Assembly (NCBI GenBank): GCA_005772945.1
Contig: SXIE01000123.1
Coordinates: 1-21,662 of the forward strand
Origin: Pseudomonadota bacterium
GTDB lineage: Bacteria > Myxococcota > UBA9042 > PHBI01
Reading direction: 5' to 3'
Length of the DNA: 21,662 bases
A program made the translations under genes and the position numbers. Below are positions 1 to 8,400 of this stretch, piece by piece (position 1 is the first letter of the stretch; each line of letters opens with the position of its first letter). The notes under the pieces are model-generated. The model saw nothing but the letters and a program-made list of their open reading frames with translations. It was not told the origin of the DNA and searched no databases.

Positions 1-184
1 GAACCCCGAGCAGCGGGAGGTGGCGGCCGCGGTGAAGGCCAAGGTCGACGCCTCGCACGTCTGGAAGGCGCCGATCGTCACCGAGATCGTCCCGGCCGGG
101 ACCTGGACGAACGCCGAGGACTACCACCAGGACTACCTCGAGAAGAATCCGGACGGGTACACCTGCCACTTCATGCGCGACTGA
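1..184 (+). CDS. msrA: Peptide-methionine (S)-S-oxide reductase MsrA, 3' end only
   Basis: This is the C-terminal 60 codons of a gene that begins before the window; the first complete codon starts at base 2 and the stop is TGA at 182-184. The translation contains IVTEIVPAGTWTNAEDYHQD followed by YLEKNPDGYTCHFMRD, the hallmark C-terminal part of MsrA (conserved AE-x-YHQDYL and NP-x-GY). MsrA reduces the S-epimer of methionine sulfoxide in free or protein-bound methionine, using thioredoxin-regenerated cysteines, and so repairs oxidised proteins in the cytoplasm. The catalytic N-terminal GCFW motif lies outside the window and cannot be checked. The Cys in GYTCHF could serve as a resolving cysteine. 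The identification rests on the strong C-terminal motif; subclass and any fusion to MsrB cannot be judged. Confidence 0.93.
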   Translation, partial: NPEQREVAAAVKAKVDASHVWKAPIVTEIVPAGTWTNAEDYHQDYLEKNPDGYTCHFMRD

Positions 185-557
185 TCGCGGGTGCGACGCG
201 CTGTTGGTGAGCTGCGAGCAATATGCGTCGATCCGACCCCGACGGGCATCTCGTCGCGGGCAAGCGCGGGAAATGCCGCGCAAGCGCTGTTACGGCTCGC
301 AGAGCGAGCGAAGCAACCGCTTCGCCGAGCAGCGCCTGCCATCGTCGACCCCGGGTGCGCGCAGACCGCCAGGTACAGCCCCTCGCCCAGCTCGCTGGTC
401 ACCCGGACAATCCCACCCCCGGCAAGCGCAGGTGGATGCGCGTCCAAGTGCCGTGCGCTTGCGCGCCAGGTGAGGTGGTGAGATTCCAGATTCAGTCGTT
501 CGAGCGAGGTCGGCGGCATGAGATGTTGCTGGAATCGGCCCATGAAGGAAGGCGAGT
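185..557. other. Non-coding stretch between msrA and the kelch-like lipoprotein gene
   Basis: I see no convincing gene here; the open frames are Arg/Pro/Ala-rich and overlap one another on both strands. Two small, mutually exclusive hairpins are visible about 110 bases after msrA: GCTCGC/GCGAGC (295-300 with 304-309) and GCGAAGC-AACC-GCTTCGC (308-325, 7 perfect pairs). Neither is followed by a T-run, so calling a terminator would be a guess. The right end supplies the Shine-Dalgarno AAGGAAGG just before the ATG at 558. No clear -35/-10 pair was found. Confidence 0.5.
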
Positions 558-2870
558 ATGAGGAACAAGAGACGCTGGGCACCGGGAGCCGTTCTTCTTT
601 GGCTGGCTTCGGGAGGGTGCGGTGAGAGCACCGCGCTCCTGGCGGACGCGAATGCGGAGACGGTGGCGGACGCGGATGCTGCGGCCGTGGCGGACGCAGA
701 TGCGGAGACGGTGGCGAATGCGGAGACGGTGGCGGACGCGGATGCTGCCGTGGCGGTGCTTTCGCTGACCGCCGCGTCTCCTTCGATCATCGATCCGATG
801 GGCGGCTCGCTTGTGGTGATTGAGGGTTCCGGGTTCGTCTCCTCGGTCGGCGTAAAGATCGGCGGGATCGCTGCAGAGGTTGTTGACGTCGTGAGTGGAA
901 CCCAGCTTCGGGTCCGATCAGGGGCGATCGCGGCCGGCACCGGTCTTGATGTAGTCGCGACTCGCGGCGAGGAAACGGCGACCTTGGACGGTGCCATCGA
1001 AGCCTGGAGCCCGACCGAGATTGAAGGCTCGATTGTGTTCGACGCTGCGAGCGGAATCGCGGGCACCGAGGAATCAAGCGCCTACGAATGGCAAAGACTC
1101 AGCGAGGAGATCCACGCCGACTGGCGCGTTCGGGACGGGAACACCATGAGCTACATTCCCGGCACCGGAAAGTTCTGGATGCACGGGGGGTGGAATGGCT
1201 ATCCCGAAGTGCCGCAACCTGACTGTGAGGGGGCTGCGTGTTGGACGCCGGGGTTCGGCACCGACATCACGACCAACGAGGTTTGGTCGAGCCCCGATGC
1301 GATCGCGTGGACGCTCGAACTTCCGCACGGAAACGACGAGTTCGCGCGGCGGCACGTCCACAACGCGATCATGTTTCGGGATCGCTTGTGGCTCATTGGG
1401 GGCGACACGTGGACCAACGGTGAGCACAACAAGGACATCGTCTCGACCGCCGATGGCATTCACTTCGACGTCGAGGTCGAGGTTGCGCCTTGGCACTACG
1501 AGGCCGATGGCACGCTCGAACCAACCTCGGGTCGATGTCTTCAGGTCGCCGGGGTTTTTGACAACAAGCTCTGGGTGGTTGGCGGGCAGAACGGGTTGAC
1601 CTCCTACTCCCACGGCGACCTCAGAGCCACGTTTCACAACGACGTGTGGCGCAGCGAGGACGGCGTGAACTGGACGCGAGTTCTGGAGGATACGCCAGAT
1701 CCCGTCCCGGCGGAGCTCGCCACGACTCGCTGGTCCGGGCGAGGCCTCATCAACCAGCTCGTCGAGTTTGCCGTGGGCGGCGAGAACCGAATGTGGCTCA
1801 TCGGCGGCGGTCGGTACTTCACCTTCGACGGATCCGTCGGGGATGGAATGATTGTACCTGCCAGCTTCTCTCCCGAGGTCTGGTCGACGGCGGACGGTGT
1901 GAATTGGAGGCGGCACTCCGATCTGCCCGTCGCGGCTATCTGGAACGATGTGCACGTCTTCGATGGAAAGATGTGGTCGTTTGCGGGCGGAAACACATAT
2001 GGAAACAACAGCTACTCACATTACTCTGCGGATGGCGAAACGTGGACCCAGATCGAGCCCGGACTCGACACGTATCCGATGACGCACGGCCAAGGAATGA
2101 CCACCGGCCCCGATCCGCGTTACCTCTACTTGGCGGGCGGGAACTACAGTTTTGGCGGGCAGTACTCTCGCGGCCTTGATAAGTCCGTATGGCGGCTGCG
2201 CGCGTTTCACGGGGTCGCCGTCGACGGATGGACCGCGCGCGGGGGCACCCTTGCGCTGAGTGCAACTGGCGTTGCACGGCCATTGGCGGATCCCGACGCG
2301 TTCGGCAAGGGCGTGCCTGGAGTCCAGTTCAACAGCTACTCGAACTATCTCGCGCTCGCGTCGCCACACGCCGCCGCAGAAGGCCGCTCGGTGTTCTGGG
2401 TCGGGCGTACGCCGTGGAATCGAAAAGTGGTCGAGGACAGAAACGCCACGCGAGCGTTCGATACCTGGCCGTCGGATCCTGTGATCGGAAATACCTCGGC
2501 AGAGACCGCGACCGTAGGCCTGACCGAGGGCCAGATTCAATACAGTCACGCGGCCGGGTCCTGGGAGGCCGTTCGGGCAGGATCGGGTCTGATGCGCAAT
2601 GAGGGCGATACACGGTTTGCCGGCTTCACCCATGATGCAGACGGCACGGTGCAACCGTACGTCGATGGGGTGGCAGAGGGCTCATCGACCGTCCGCGCAT
2701 ACGACGAGACACAAGCCGCGTGGGATACTATGGGAACAGCCTACGGCCGCTCGTCGGATGCGTACTTCGGGGGAACGCTGGGCGCCGTTGTCGTGATCGA
2801 CCGCGCCGTCGACGCCGAAACCGCTGCGAAGATGTATCAGTGGGCCAAAGGTCGATTTGGGGCGCTGTAG
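558..2870 (+). CDS. Secreted lipoprotein with TIG/IPT domain, kelch-like propeller and LamG-like C-terminus
   Basis: A 770-residue protein starting at an ATG preceded by AAGGAAGG. The N-terminus is basic, then hydrophobic, then LASGGC with Cys21 as a likely lipidation site. Residues 28-66 are a low-complexity Ala/Asp/Glu/Val linker made of repeats. Residues about 69-150 read as an IPT/TIG immunoglobulin-like domain (ASPSIIDPMGGSLVVIEGSG). From about 197 to 550 there are six W/Y-x-x-G-G strands (KFWMHGG, RLWLIGG, KLWVVGG, RMWLIGG, KMWSFAGG, YLYLAGG) alternating with V-W-S-x-DG-x-x-W motifs, which implies a six-bladed kelch-like beta-propeller. The final 190 residues resemble a concanavalin/LamG jelly roll. 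The likely role is cell-surface or outer-membrane binding of a glycan or protein; no catalytic motif is seen. Base composition is less GC-rich than neighbouring genes, with AT-ending codons such as TCA at 1074-1076. It stands alone on its strand. The domain reading is good; the function is unknown. Confidence 0.85.
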   Translation: MRNKRRWAPGAVLLWLASGGCGESTALLADANAETVADADAAAVADADAETVANAETVADADAAVAVLSLTAASPSIIDPMGGSLVVIEGSGFVSSVGVKIGGIAAEVVDVVSGTQLRVRSGAIAAGTGLDVVATRGEETATLDGAIEAWSPTEIEGSIVFDAASGIAGTEESSAYEWQRLSEEIHADWRVRDGNTMSYIPGTGKFWMHGGWNGYPEVPQPDCEGAACWTPGFGTDITTNEVWSSPDAIAWTLELPHGNDEFARRHVHNAIMFRDRLWLIGGDTWTNGEHNKDIVSTADGIHFDVEVEVAPWHYEADGTLEPTSGRCLQVAGVFDNKLWVVGGQNGLTSYSHGDLRATFHNDVWRSEDGVNWTRVLEDTPDPVPAELATTRWSGRGLINQLVEFAVGGENRMWLIGGGRYFTFDGSVGDGMIVPASFSPEVWSTADGVNWRRHSDLPVAAIWNDVHVFDGKMWSFAGGNTYGNNSYSHYSADGETWTQIEPGLDTYPMTHGQGMTTGPDPRYLYLAGGNYSFGGQYSRGLDKSVWRLRAFHGVAVDGWTARGGTLALSATGVARPLADPDAFGKGVPGVQFNSYSNYLALASPHAAAEGRSVFWVGRTPWNRKVVEDRNATRAFDTWPSDPVIGNTSAETATVGLTEGQIQYSHAAGSWEAVRAGSGLMRNEGDTRFAGFTHDADGTVQPYVDGVAEGSSTVRAYDETQAAWDTMGTAYGRSSDAYFGGTLGAVVVIDRAVDAETAAKMYQWAKGRFGAL
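653..748 (+). repeat. Coding direct repeats in the lipoprotein linker
   Basis: A perfect 30-base direct repeat lies at 653-682 and 719-748 (66 bases, 22 codons apart). A shorter third copy of its first part lies at 701-716. In protein these give repeated A-E-T-V-A-(D/N)-A-(D/E) segments, just after the lipidation cysteine and before the TIG domain. Because the spacing is a multiple of three, unit gain or loss would lengthen the linker without changing frame. Confidence 0.85.
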
Positions 2871-2875
2871 AGACG

Positions 2876-2895
2876 TGCTACCGAAATAGGCAGCA
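2876..2895. terminator. Candidate hairpin between convergent genes
   Basis: TGCTACC (2876-2882), loop GAAATA, GGCAGCA (2889-2895): a seven-position stem with one A/C mismatch. It begins five bases after the lipoprotein stop, in the 64-base gap before the convergent dehydrogenase stop. It lacks a T-run, so its use as a terminator is uncertain. Confidence 0.3.
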
Positions 2896-2934
2896 TCGGA
2901 TGGGAAGTGATCCACGCGTCAGGCGAGGAACCTT

Positions 2935-3729
2935 TCAGTCGGGGTCGGCCGCGATCACGGGCACGGTGTAGTTGAGGGCGAGGCGTCCACCGTCGACGTA
3001 GATGGTCTGGCCGGTCATGTAGGACGCGAGCGGGCTCGCCAGGAAAGCGACGACACCGGCGACTTCGGCGGCCTCGCCGAGGCGCCCGAGCGGCGTGCGC
3101 GAGAGGATCTTGTGCATGGCCTCGGGGCTGCCAAGGACCGCTTTCTGGGCGAGCTCGGTGCCGATGGTGCCGGGGCCGATGCCGTTGACGCGGATACCAT
3201 GGGGCGCGAGCGCGAGCGCCATGACCTTGGTGAGTTGGTTGATGGCGCCCTTGCTGACGACGTACGGCACCTGGTTGGCGATCGCGAGGATGCCGTTGAC
3301 GCTCGAGACGTTGATGATGGTGCCGCGCGTTTGGCGGGCGACCATCGCGCGGGCCGCGCGCTGGCCGCACAGGAAGTAGGACTTCAGGTTCACGCCGAGC
3401 ACGCGATCGAAGTCGGCCTCGGTCAGATCGAGGAAGTCGGCGGCGTGCGAGACGCCGGCGTTGTTGACGAGCACGTCGACGCGGTCGCGCGCTGCGAGCG
3501 CCGCCTCGACGAGTGCCGCCGCGCCAGCCTGCGTCGCGACGTCGGCGGCCACGAAGTGCGCCCCGGTGGCGAGGGCGGTCGCGGCGCCGCGCGCCTCGTC
3601 GATGTCGGCGAAGAAGACGTCGGCGCCTTCGTCGCGGAAGACCTCGACCAGCGCGCGCCCGATCCCGGCGGCGCCGCCGGTGATGAGGACGACCTGGTCC
3701 GCGAAGGCTCGAACGGGTCCCAACTGCAT
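2935..3729 (-). CDS. Short-chain dehydrogenase/reductase (SDR, classical type)
   Basis: A 264-residue classical SDR, NAD(P)-dependent oxidoreductase of unknown substrate. The cofactor motif TGGAAGIGR is at residues 17-25. An Asp after beta-2 (FFADID, Asp42) points to NAD(H) preference. NNAG is at 89-92, Asn115 is in GVNLKS, the catalytic Ser lies in NVSSVNG (about 142-143), and Tyr156-x3-Lys160 is in YVVSK. The C-terminus ends with YVDGGRLALNYTVPV, a tail seen in glucose-1-dehydrogenase-like SDRs. A frame continues upstream to 3843, but those 38 residues overlap the preceding gene and lack SDR similarity. The ATG at 3729 has GAGG just upstream and sits at the normal distance from the Rossmann motif. 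It is 41 bases downstream of the SEC-C gene on the same strand, so the two are probably cotranscribed. The family is certain; the substrate is not. Confidence 0.93.
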   Translation of the reverse strand: MQLGPVRAFADQVVLITGGAAGIGRALVEVFRDEGADVFFADIDEARGAATALATGAHFVAADVATQAGAAALVEAALAARDRVDVLVNNAGVSHAADFLDLTEADFDRVLGVNLKSYFLCGQRAARAMVARQTRGTIINVSSVNGILAIANQVPYVVSKGAINQLTKVMALALAPHGIRVNGIGPGTIGTELAQKAVLGSPEAMHKILSRTPLGRLGEAAEVAGVVAFLASPLASYMTGQTIYVDGGRLALNYTVPVIAADPD

Positions 3730-3770
3730 CGTCGCCTCGGCGCCGTGAGAGAACGTTTCGTGGCCTGGGG

Positions 3771-5081
3771 TCAGGTCAACGCATTTTTGGCGGCGTCCTC
3801 GTCGAGGTGGCACTTCTTGTACTTCTTGCCCGAGCCACACCAACAGCGGTCATTGCGCCCAGGCTTGGCCGCCACGCGAATCGTCGCCTGCGTCGGCTCC
3901 GGCGCCGCCGGCCAGGCGCCCTTGTCGTCCTCCTCGAGGAAGGCGAGGTCCTCGGTGACCTCGGCATCGATCCCATCCCCCCCGTCGTCGTCCAGGTCGT
4001 CTTCGTCCCCCTCGCTGTCCGCGCTCTCGCCGTCGCTGTCCGCGCTCTCGCCCTGCCTGTCCGCGCTCTCGTCCCCGTCCTCGTCAGGGTCCCAGTCGGG
4101 ATCCTCGTCCTCGTCCCCGTCCCCGCCGCCAGAGCTGAGTTGATCCATCGGATCGAGCCGGACGCGCGCGAGATCCCCGCCCGAAAGTGTGACCTCGGCG
4201 GTCATGATGCCCTCCGGATCCGGCGCGACGTCTTCGAGCGTGAAGAACTTCGCGAGCGCCTCGAGCACCGACGTCGCGAGTCCCAGCTCGCGTGGCGACG
4301 GCCCCCGCATCGCCTCGCCACCCGCGATCACCTTTGGAAAGAGCGCCCCGGGTTCCGCCCCCCAACCGTGCTGATGCGCCTCCGCCCAGGCCGCCGCCGG
4401 TAGCTCGTCGCGCGTCAGGAACTGAACATCGATCTCGTCGGGCGGCACCTCGTCGGCCATCCAGGCATCGAGCGCCGTCGCGCTCGGCGCGATCGCCAGC
4501 GTCACCAGCAGCCCCGTCGGCGCCACGTCCGCCTGCATCGTCACGAACACCTCGCGCAGCCCGAGCCGCGGCAGCGCCACGCGCGCATACAGCCCCGCGT
4601 CGAGCAACACCCACGGCGCCGCGTCGAGAAAGCCCGGGACCGCCTGGAACAAGGTCGCGACGGCCTCCGGCGAGGGCGGTACTTCGCCCGCGAGCCAGCG
4701 CCATTCCGGCTCCGCCACGAAGTCGTCGTTGAGGTCGTGCGCGACCTCGGTGAGGTTCGCGGTTGGACCGATCTCGAGCCGCACGTCGGGCCGCACGCGC
4801 CGGATCTCGTTCGCCAGCTCGGTCGTCGCCACGCGCACGATGGCCGGCAGGTGCGGGCGTCCATCATATGGGTCGCGAATCGCGCGCGTGATGACCGCGC
4901 CGAGATCGGGCGCCATGCCGCGCGCGGGCCTGACACGCGCCGCCGCGCGAATCGTGCCGTCGTCGTCGTCGACGATGACATCGAACCACGCGCTCTCCGC
5001 TGCGGCCTCGCCGCGCACGGGAACCGGCACCCGACCCGCCGACCAGCGACCATGAATGAATGGAGACTTCGTAGTGGTCAT
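3771..5081 (-). CDS. SEC-C motif protein with acidic repetitive linker
   Basis: A 436-residue protein; the ATG at 5081 has GGAGG five bases upstream. The last 30 residues form a SEC-C zinc motif, GRNDRCWCGSGKKYKKCH, with Cys413, Cys415, Cys424 and His425 as ligands. This is the motif that ends SecA and many otherwise unrelated bacterial proteins, where it binds zinc and can mediate contact with SecB or ribosomes. Residues about 1-310 are a folded-looking alpha/beta region that I do not recognise (conserved-looking segment RAIRDPYDGRPHLPAIVRV). Residues about 320-385 are extremely Asp/Glu/Gly/Ser-rich, including three ESAD heptads, and are presumably a disordered linker. There is no signal peptide, so it is likely cytosolic. 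It is divergent from the giant TPR gene and upstream of the SDR gene. A role in protein quality control or binding to the translation machinery is inference from the tail alone. Confidence 0.85.
   Translation of the reverse strand: MTTTKSPFIHGRWSAGRVPVPVRGEAAAESAWFDVIVDDDDGTIRAAARVRPARGMAPDLGAVITRAIRDPYDGRPHLPAIVRVATTELANEIRRVRPDVRLEIGPTANLTEVAHDLNDDFVAEPEWRWLAGEVPPSPEAVATLFQAVPGFLDAAPWVLLDAGLYARVALPRLGLREVFVTMQADVAPTGLLVTLAIAPSATALDAWMADEVPPDEIDVQFLTRDELPAAAWAEAHQHGWGAEPGALFPKVIAGGEAMRGPSPRELGLATSVLEALAKFFTLEDVAPDPEGIMTAEVTLSGGDLARVRLDPMDQLSSGGGDGDEDEDPDWDPDEDGDESADRQGESADSDGESADSEGDEDDLDDDGGDGIDAEVTEDLAFLEEDDKGAWPAAPEPTQATIRVAAKPGRNDRCWCGSGKKYKKCHLDEDAAKNALT
4012..4071 (-). repeat. 21-bp tandem repeat inside the SEC-C gene
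   Basis: Three copies with a 21-base period begin at 4012, 4033 and 4054 (core CTGTCCGCGCTCTCG on the + strand); the first two share 20 consecutive bases. On the coding strand they give the heptads ESADRQG, ESADSDG and ESADSEG. Being in-frame heptad repeats, they can expand or contract without frameshift. Confidence 0.85.
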
Positions 5082-5432
5082 CGCGCCCTCCGGCGCGCGG
5101 AGCTAGCGCAACCCCACGCGGGTGTCGAGCATCTCGCGTGCGGCGCGTGCGACGCCGGTCCGAATCGCGCAGCCGATGCACCGTCCCGACGAATCGGCAA
5201 GGTCGAAGTGGGCACCTCGCAAAGAGCGCGACCGGCGCATTCCATGCGGCCCGCGTCGCATTGTCGCACCCGAAGGCCCATGATATACCGTCGTACGCGC
5301 CAATACCGAGGCATGCGGCGCGCACAGCACAAGGTCGTGAGACCCTTGCGTGCCCCTGGGTCGGGTCGAGCCCGCCACGCCGAACGAGCCGCCAAGGCCC
5401 ATCCCGTTTGATGTCCCGAGGAGCCTGCGTCC
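5082..5432. other. Divergent intergenic region between SEC-C gene and giant TPR gene
   Basis: These 351 bases separate two divergent ATGs and must carry both promoters. The Shine-Dalgarno for the SEC-C gene lies at the left edge, and GAGGAG (5418-5423), nine bases before the ATG at 5433, serves the TPR gene. A sigma70-like element is visible (see separate entry). An open frame on the minus strand, 5103-5261 (52 codons, ending 21 bases before the SEC-C start), is possible but I cannot support it as a gene. Confidence 0.6.
5261..5289 (+). promoter_or_regulatory. Candidate sigma70-type promoter for the giant TPR operon
   Basis: TTGTCG (5261-5266) and TATACC (5284-5289) are separated by exactly 17 bases. 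Each matches four of six consensus positions, in the most AT-rich patch of an otherwise very GC-rich intergenic region. A start near 5296 would give a leader of about 135 bases before the ATG at 5433. The same patch read on the minus strand gives TATCAT but without a matching -35. Confidence 0.35.
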
Positions 5433-8400
5433 ATGACCGCTGACCTTCTCCATGCTGTCGAAGCCAACCCTCAGGACCTGAAGGCGTTCGAAGCGCTCAT
5501 CAAGGCCTGCGTGGCCGCCGACGACCGCGACACGCTCGAAATCGTCTACGCCAAGGTGCCGCGCTGGGCGCCGGAAGGCGCGCAGAGCCCGATGGTGCGC
5601 GTGCTCTCGCAGCACGCGCGCACGGCCGCGAGCGTCGATTTGCAGACGTGGCTCAACTACAAGAACGGCCTCCTCCTGTGGAAGGGCTTCGGCGACCAAC
5701 AGATGGCCGAGATGGCCTTCCGCCGCGTCGAGACGCTGCCCAACGGGCCCGAGTCGGCCGAGCTCTTGCGGAGCTTCTACGTCGAGTTCTACTCGGCGCA
5801 GAACAACTGGCGACGCCTCGAGCAGGTGCTGTCCGAGCCGCAAAAGGGCGGCATCGAGGACCCGGTCGAGGCGCGGCGCTTCCTGGCGCGGCTGGCCGAG
5901 GAGAAGAAGCAGGACGAGAAGGCGATCCAGTTCTGGCAGGAGCTGCGCAAGCTCGTGCCAGAAGACGACGAGGCCGAACAGGCGCTGCGTCGACTGTATG
6001 CGGCGGTCGGGAAATGGCACGCGATGGTCGAGCTGCTCAAGGAGCGCTTCGACCGTCTCGGGCCGGCCGACGTGGATGACAAGATCCTCCTCCTCATGGA
6101 GATGATCGACATCTACAAGGGCAAGATGAATGCGGCCGCGAAGGTCGTTTCGTCGTGGCAGGCGATCCTCGAGATCGACCACGGCAACGTCAGCGCGCTC
6201 GACGCGTTGGCGGCCGAGTACACCGAGATGAAGCGCTGGCCGGACTTGGTGAAGGTCCTCCAGCAGAAGGTCGAGCACGAGTCGAACACGAAGAAGCTGG
6301 TCGAGCTGCATACGCAGATCGCCGGCATCATGATCGAGCGTTTCTCGAATACTTCCGAGGCGATCAAGCACTACGAGGCGATCCTCTCGCACGAGCCCGA
6401 GAACCGCGAGGCGATCCGCGTCCTCAAGGACATCTACGATCAGCGCCGCGACTACGATGCCTACGTGGCGATTTCCGAGCGCGAGATCGGGCTCCTCGGC
6501 GATGGCAAAGAGCGTCACAAGCGCCTGGTCGAGCTGGCAAAGCTGGCGAGCGAGAAGCTGCGTAAGCCGCACACGCCGATCGCCTTGTGGGAGCGCGTGC
6601 TCGAGGCCGAGCCGAATCACCACGAGGCGCTCACGCAGCTCGAGGGGTGGTTCGAGCGCGAGAAGAACTGGGCACGGCTGGCGGAGGTGCTCGAGCAGCG
6701 CGTGGCGCTCGAGAAGGAGGTCGCGACGCAGGTGCACCTCCTCGACACGCTGGGGGTCATCGCGTCGACGCGGCTCGAAGATCAGGCGCGCGCGGCCGAT
6801 GTGTGGCGCCAGATCCTGGTGCGCGATCGGGATCACCGGAAAGCGCAGACCGAGCTCAAGAAGAAGTACATCGCCGAGCACGACTGGGACGGGCTCGAGT
6901 GGTTCTTCAGGAATTACGGGGACATCCACGAGTGGGTGCGGACCCTCGAGGGTCAGGTCAAGGCGGTCGAGGAGTCCGAGGAGAAGGTCCAGCTGCTGTA
7001 CAAGGCGGCGGCGGTCTGGCGCGACGAGCTGAAGGATACGCGCCGCGCGGTGAAGAACCTCGAGGCCGTGCTCGAGCTCGAGCCGCGCCACGCCGAAACG
7101 GCGCGCATGTTGGTACCGATCTATACGGAGCTCGGGAGCTGGCGTGAGCTGCCGAACGTCTACGAGATCGCGCTCGAAGCGACCGAGGACACGAACGACC
7201 GGCGCGACCTGCTGCTGAAGCTCGCGGACGTGCAGGAGCAGAAGCTCGACAACACCGAGGCGGCGTTCTTCGCGTATGTGCAGGCCGTCAGCGAGAACCC
7301 GTCGGCGGTCGAGCTGCACGGCAAGCTCAAGCAGCTGGCCGAGGGGTCGTCGAACTGGGAGAGCTACGTCTACGTCCTGCAGGACGCGGTCGATCACATC
7401 GAGCTCGATCAGTCGCGCGTCGAGGTGCTGCTCGAGATCGGCAACTGCTATCGCGATCGGCTCGGGGCGCCCGAGACGGCGCTGACGTTCTTCAACCGCG
7501 TGTTGGCCTTCGACCCGTACAACCGGGTCGCGCTCGACCGCGCCGAGGCGGCGTTCGAGGCGACCGGCCGCTACGACCAGCTCATCGTCATCTACCAGAA
7601 GCGGCTCGGGATGGGCGGCAGCGCCGACGAGCGCATGGGGACGCTCTTCCGCCTGGCGAACACCTGGCGCCATCTGGTCAAGGCGAACGACGAGGCGGAG
7701 GCGGTGCTCCTCGAGATGCTCGAGGACTTCCCGTCCGAGCAGAAGGTCCACGACGCGCTCATCGAGATCTACCTGGAGGAGGCGCGCTACGCCGAGCTGC
7801 GCGAGGTGCTCGAGAAGAAGTGCCAGGTCCTGACGACGGCCGCTGCGGCCAGCGACGTCCTGGCCGACATCGAGTGCCAGCTCGGCATGCTGACCTACGG
7901 GACGTTCGGCGACGACGCGGTGTCGGCGGCGATCGATCGGTACGAGGCGGCGCTCAAGCACGACGCGCATCACGAGACGAGCATCGCGCAGCTCGAGCAG
8001 CTCCTCACCGACGAGGGCGAGCGGCTGCGCATCAGCAAGATCCTCGGTCCGGTCTACGAGAACCGGATGGCCTGGGGCGAGCTGTCGCAGATGCTCGAGC
8101 TGCAGGTGGTCGCGGCGCAGGCCGACGACGACACCCAGAGCCAGATCGAGCTGCTGACGCGGCTCACGGCCCTCTATCAGGGGCGGCTGCGCAACGACGA
8201 CCTCGCCTGGCGGACGTATGGGAGGCTCTTCGCGCTGCGGCCCGAGGGCGGGGACGTGCGCGGCGCGTTCCAGGCGCTCACGACCAAGCTCGATCGGTGG
8301 AAGGAGCTGGTCACGCTGTATTCGTGGGAGGCCGACCAGCCGGCGGACAAGGAGTCGCGGCTGGCGATCAAGCTCGAGGTCGCGCGTGCATGGCACCAGC

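Noticed and set aside
185..557. Several small open frames on both strands after msrA
   Set aside because: They overlap one another, are Arg/Pro/Ala-rich and lack ribosome sites or recognisable motifs.
3730..3843. N-terminal extension of the dehydrogenase
   Set aside because: It overlaps the end of the SEC-C gene, has no SDR similarity, and the downstream ATG at 3729 has a ribosome site at the right place.
3112..4143. 343-codon + strand open frame opposite the SDR and SEC-C genes
   Set aside because: It lies antisense to two well-supported genes and ends in a Ser/Pro run that is the complement of the acidic linker; it has no family similarity.
5103..5261. 52-codon minus-strand open frame just upstream of the SEC-C gene, containing CIGC
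   Set aside because: It lies next to a real gene start but shows no clear ribosome site or recognisable family, and it overlaps the putative TPR promoter. It is left as unsupported.
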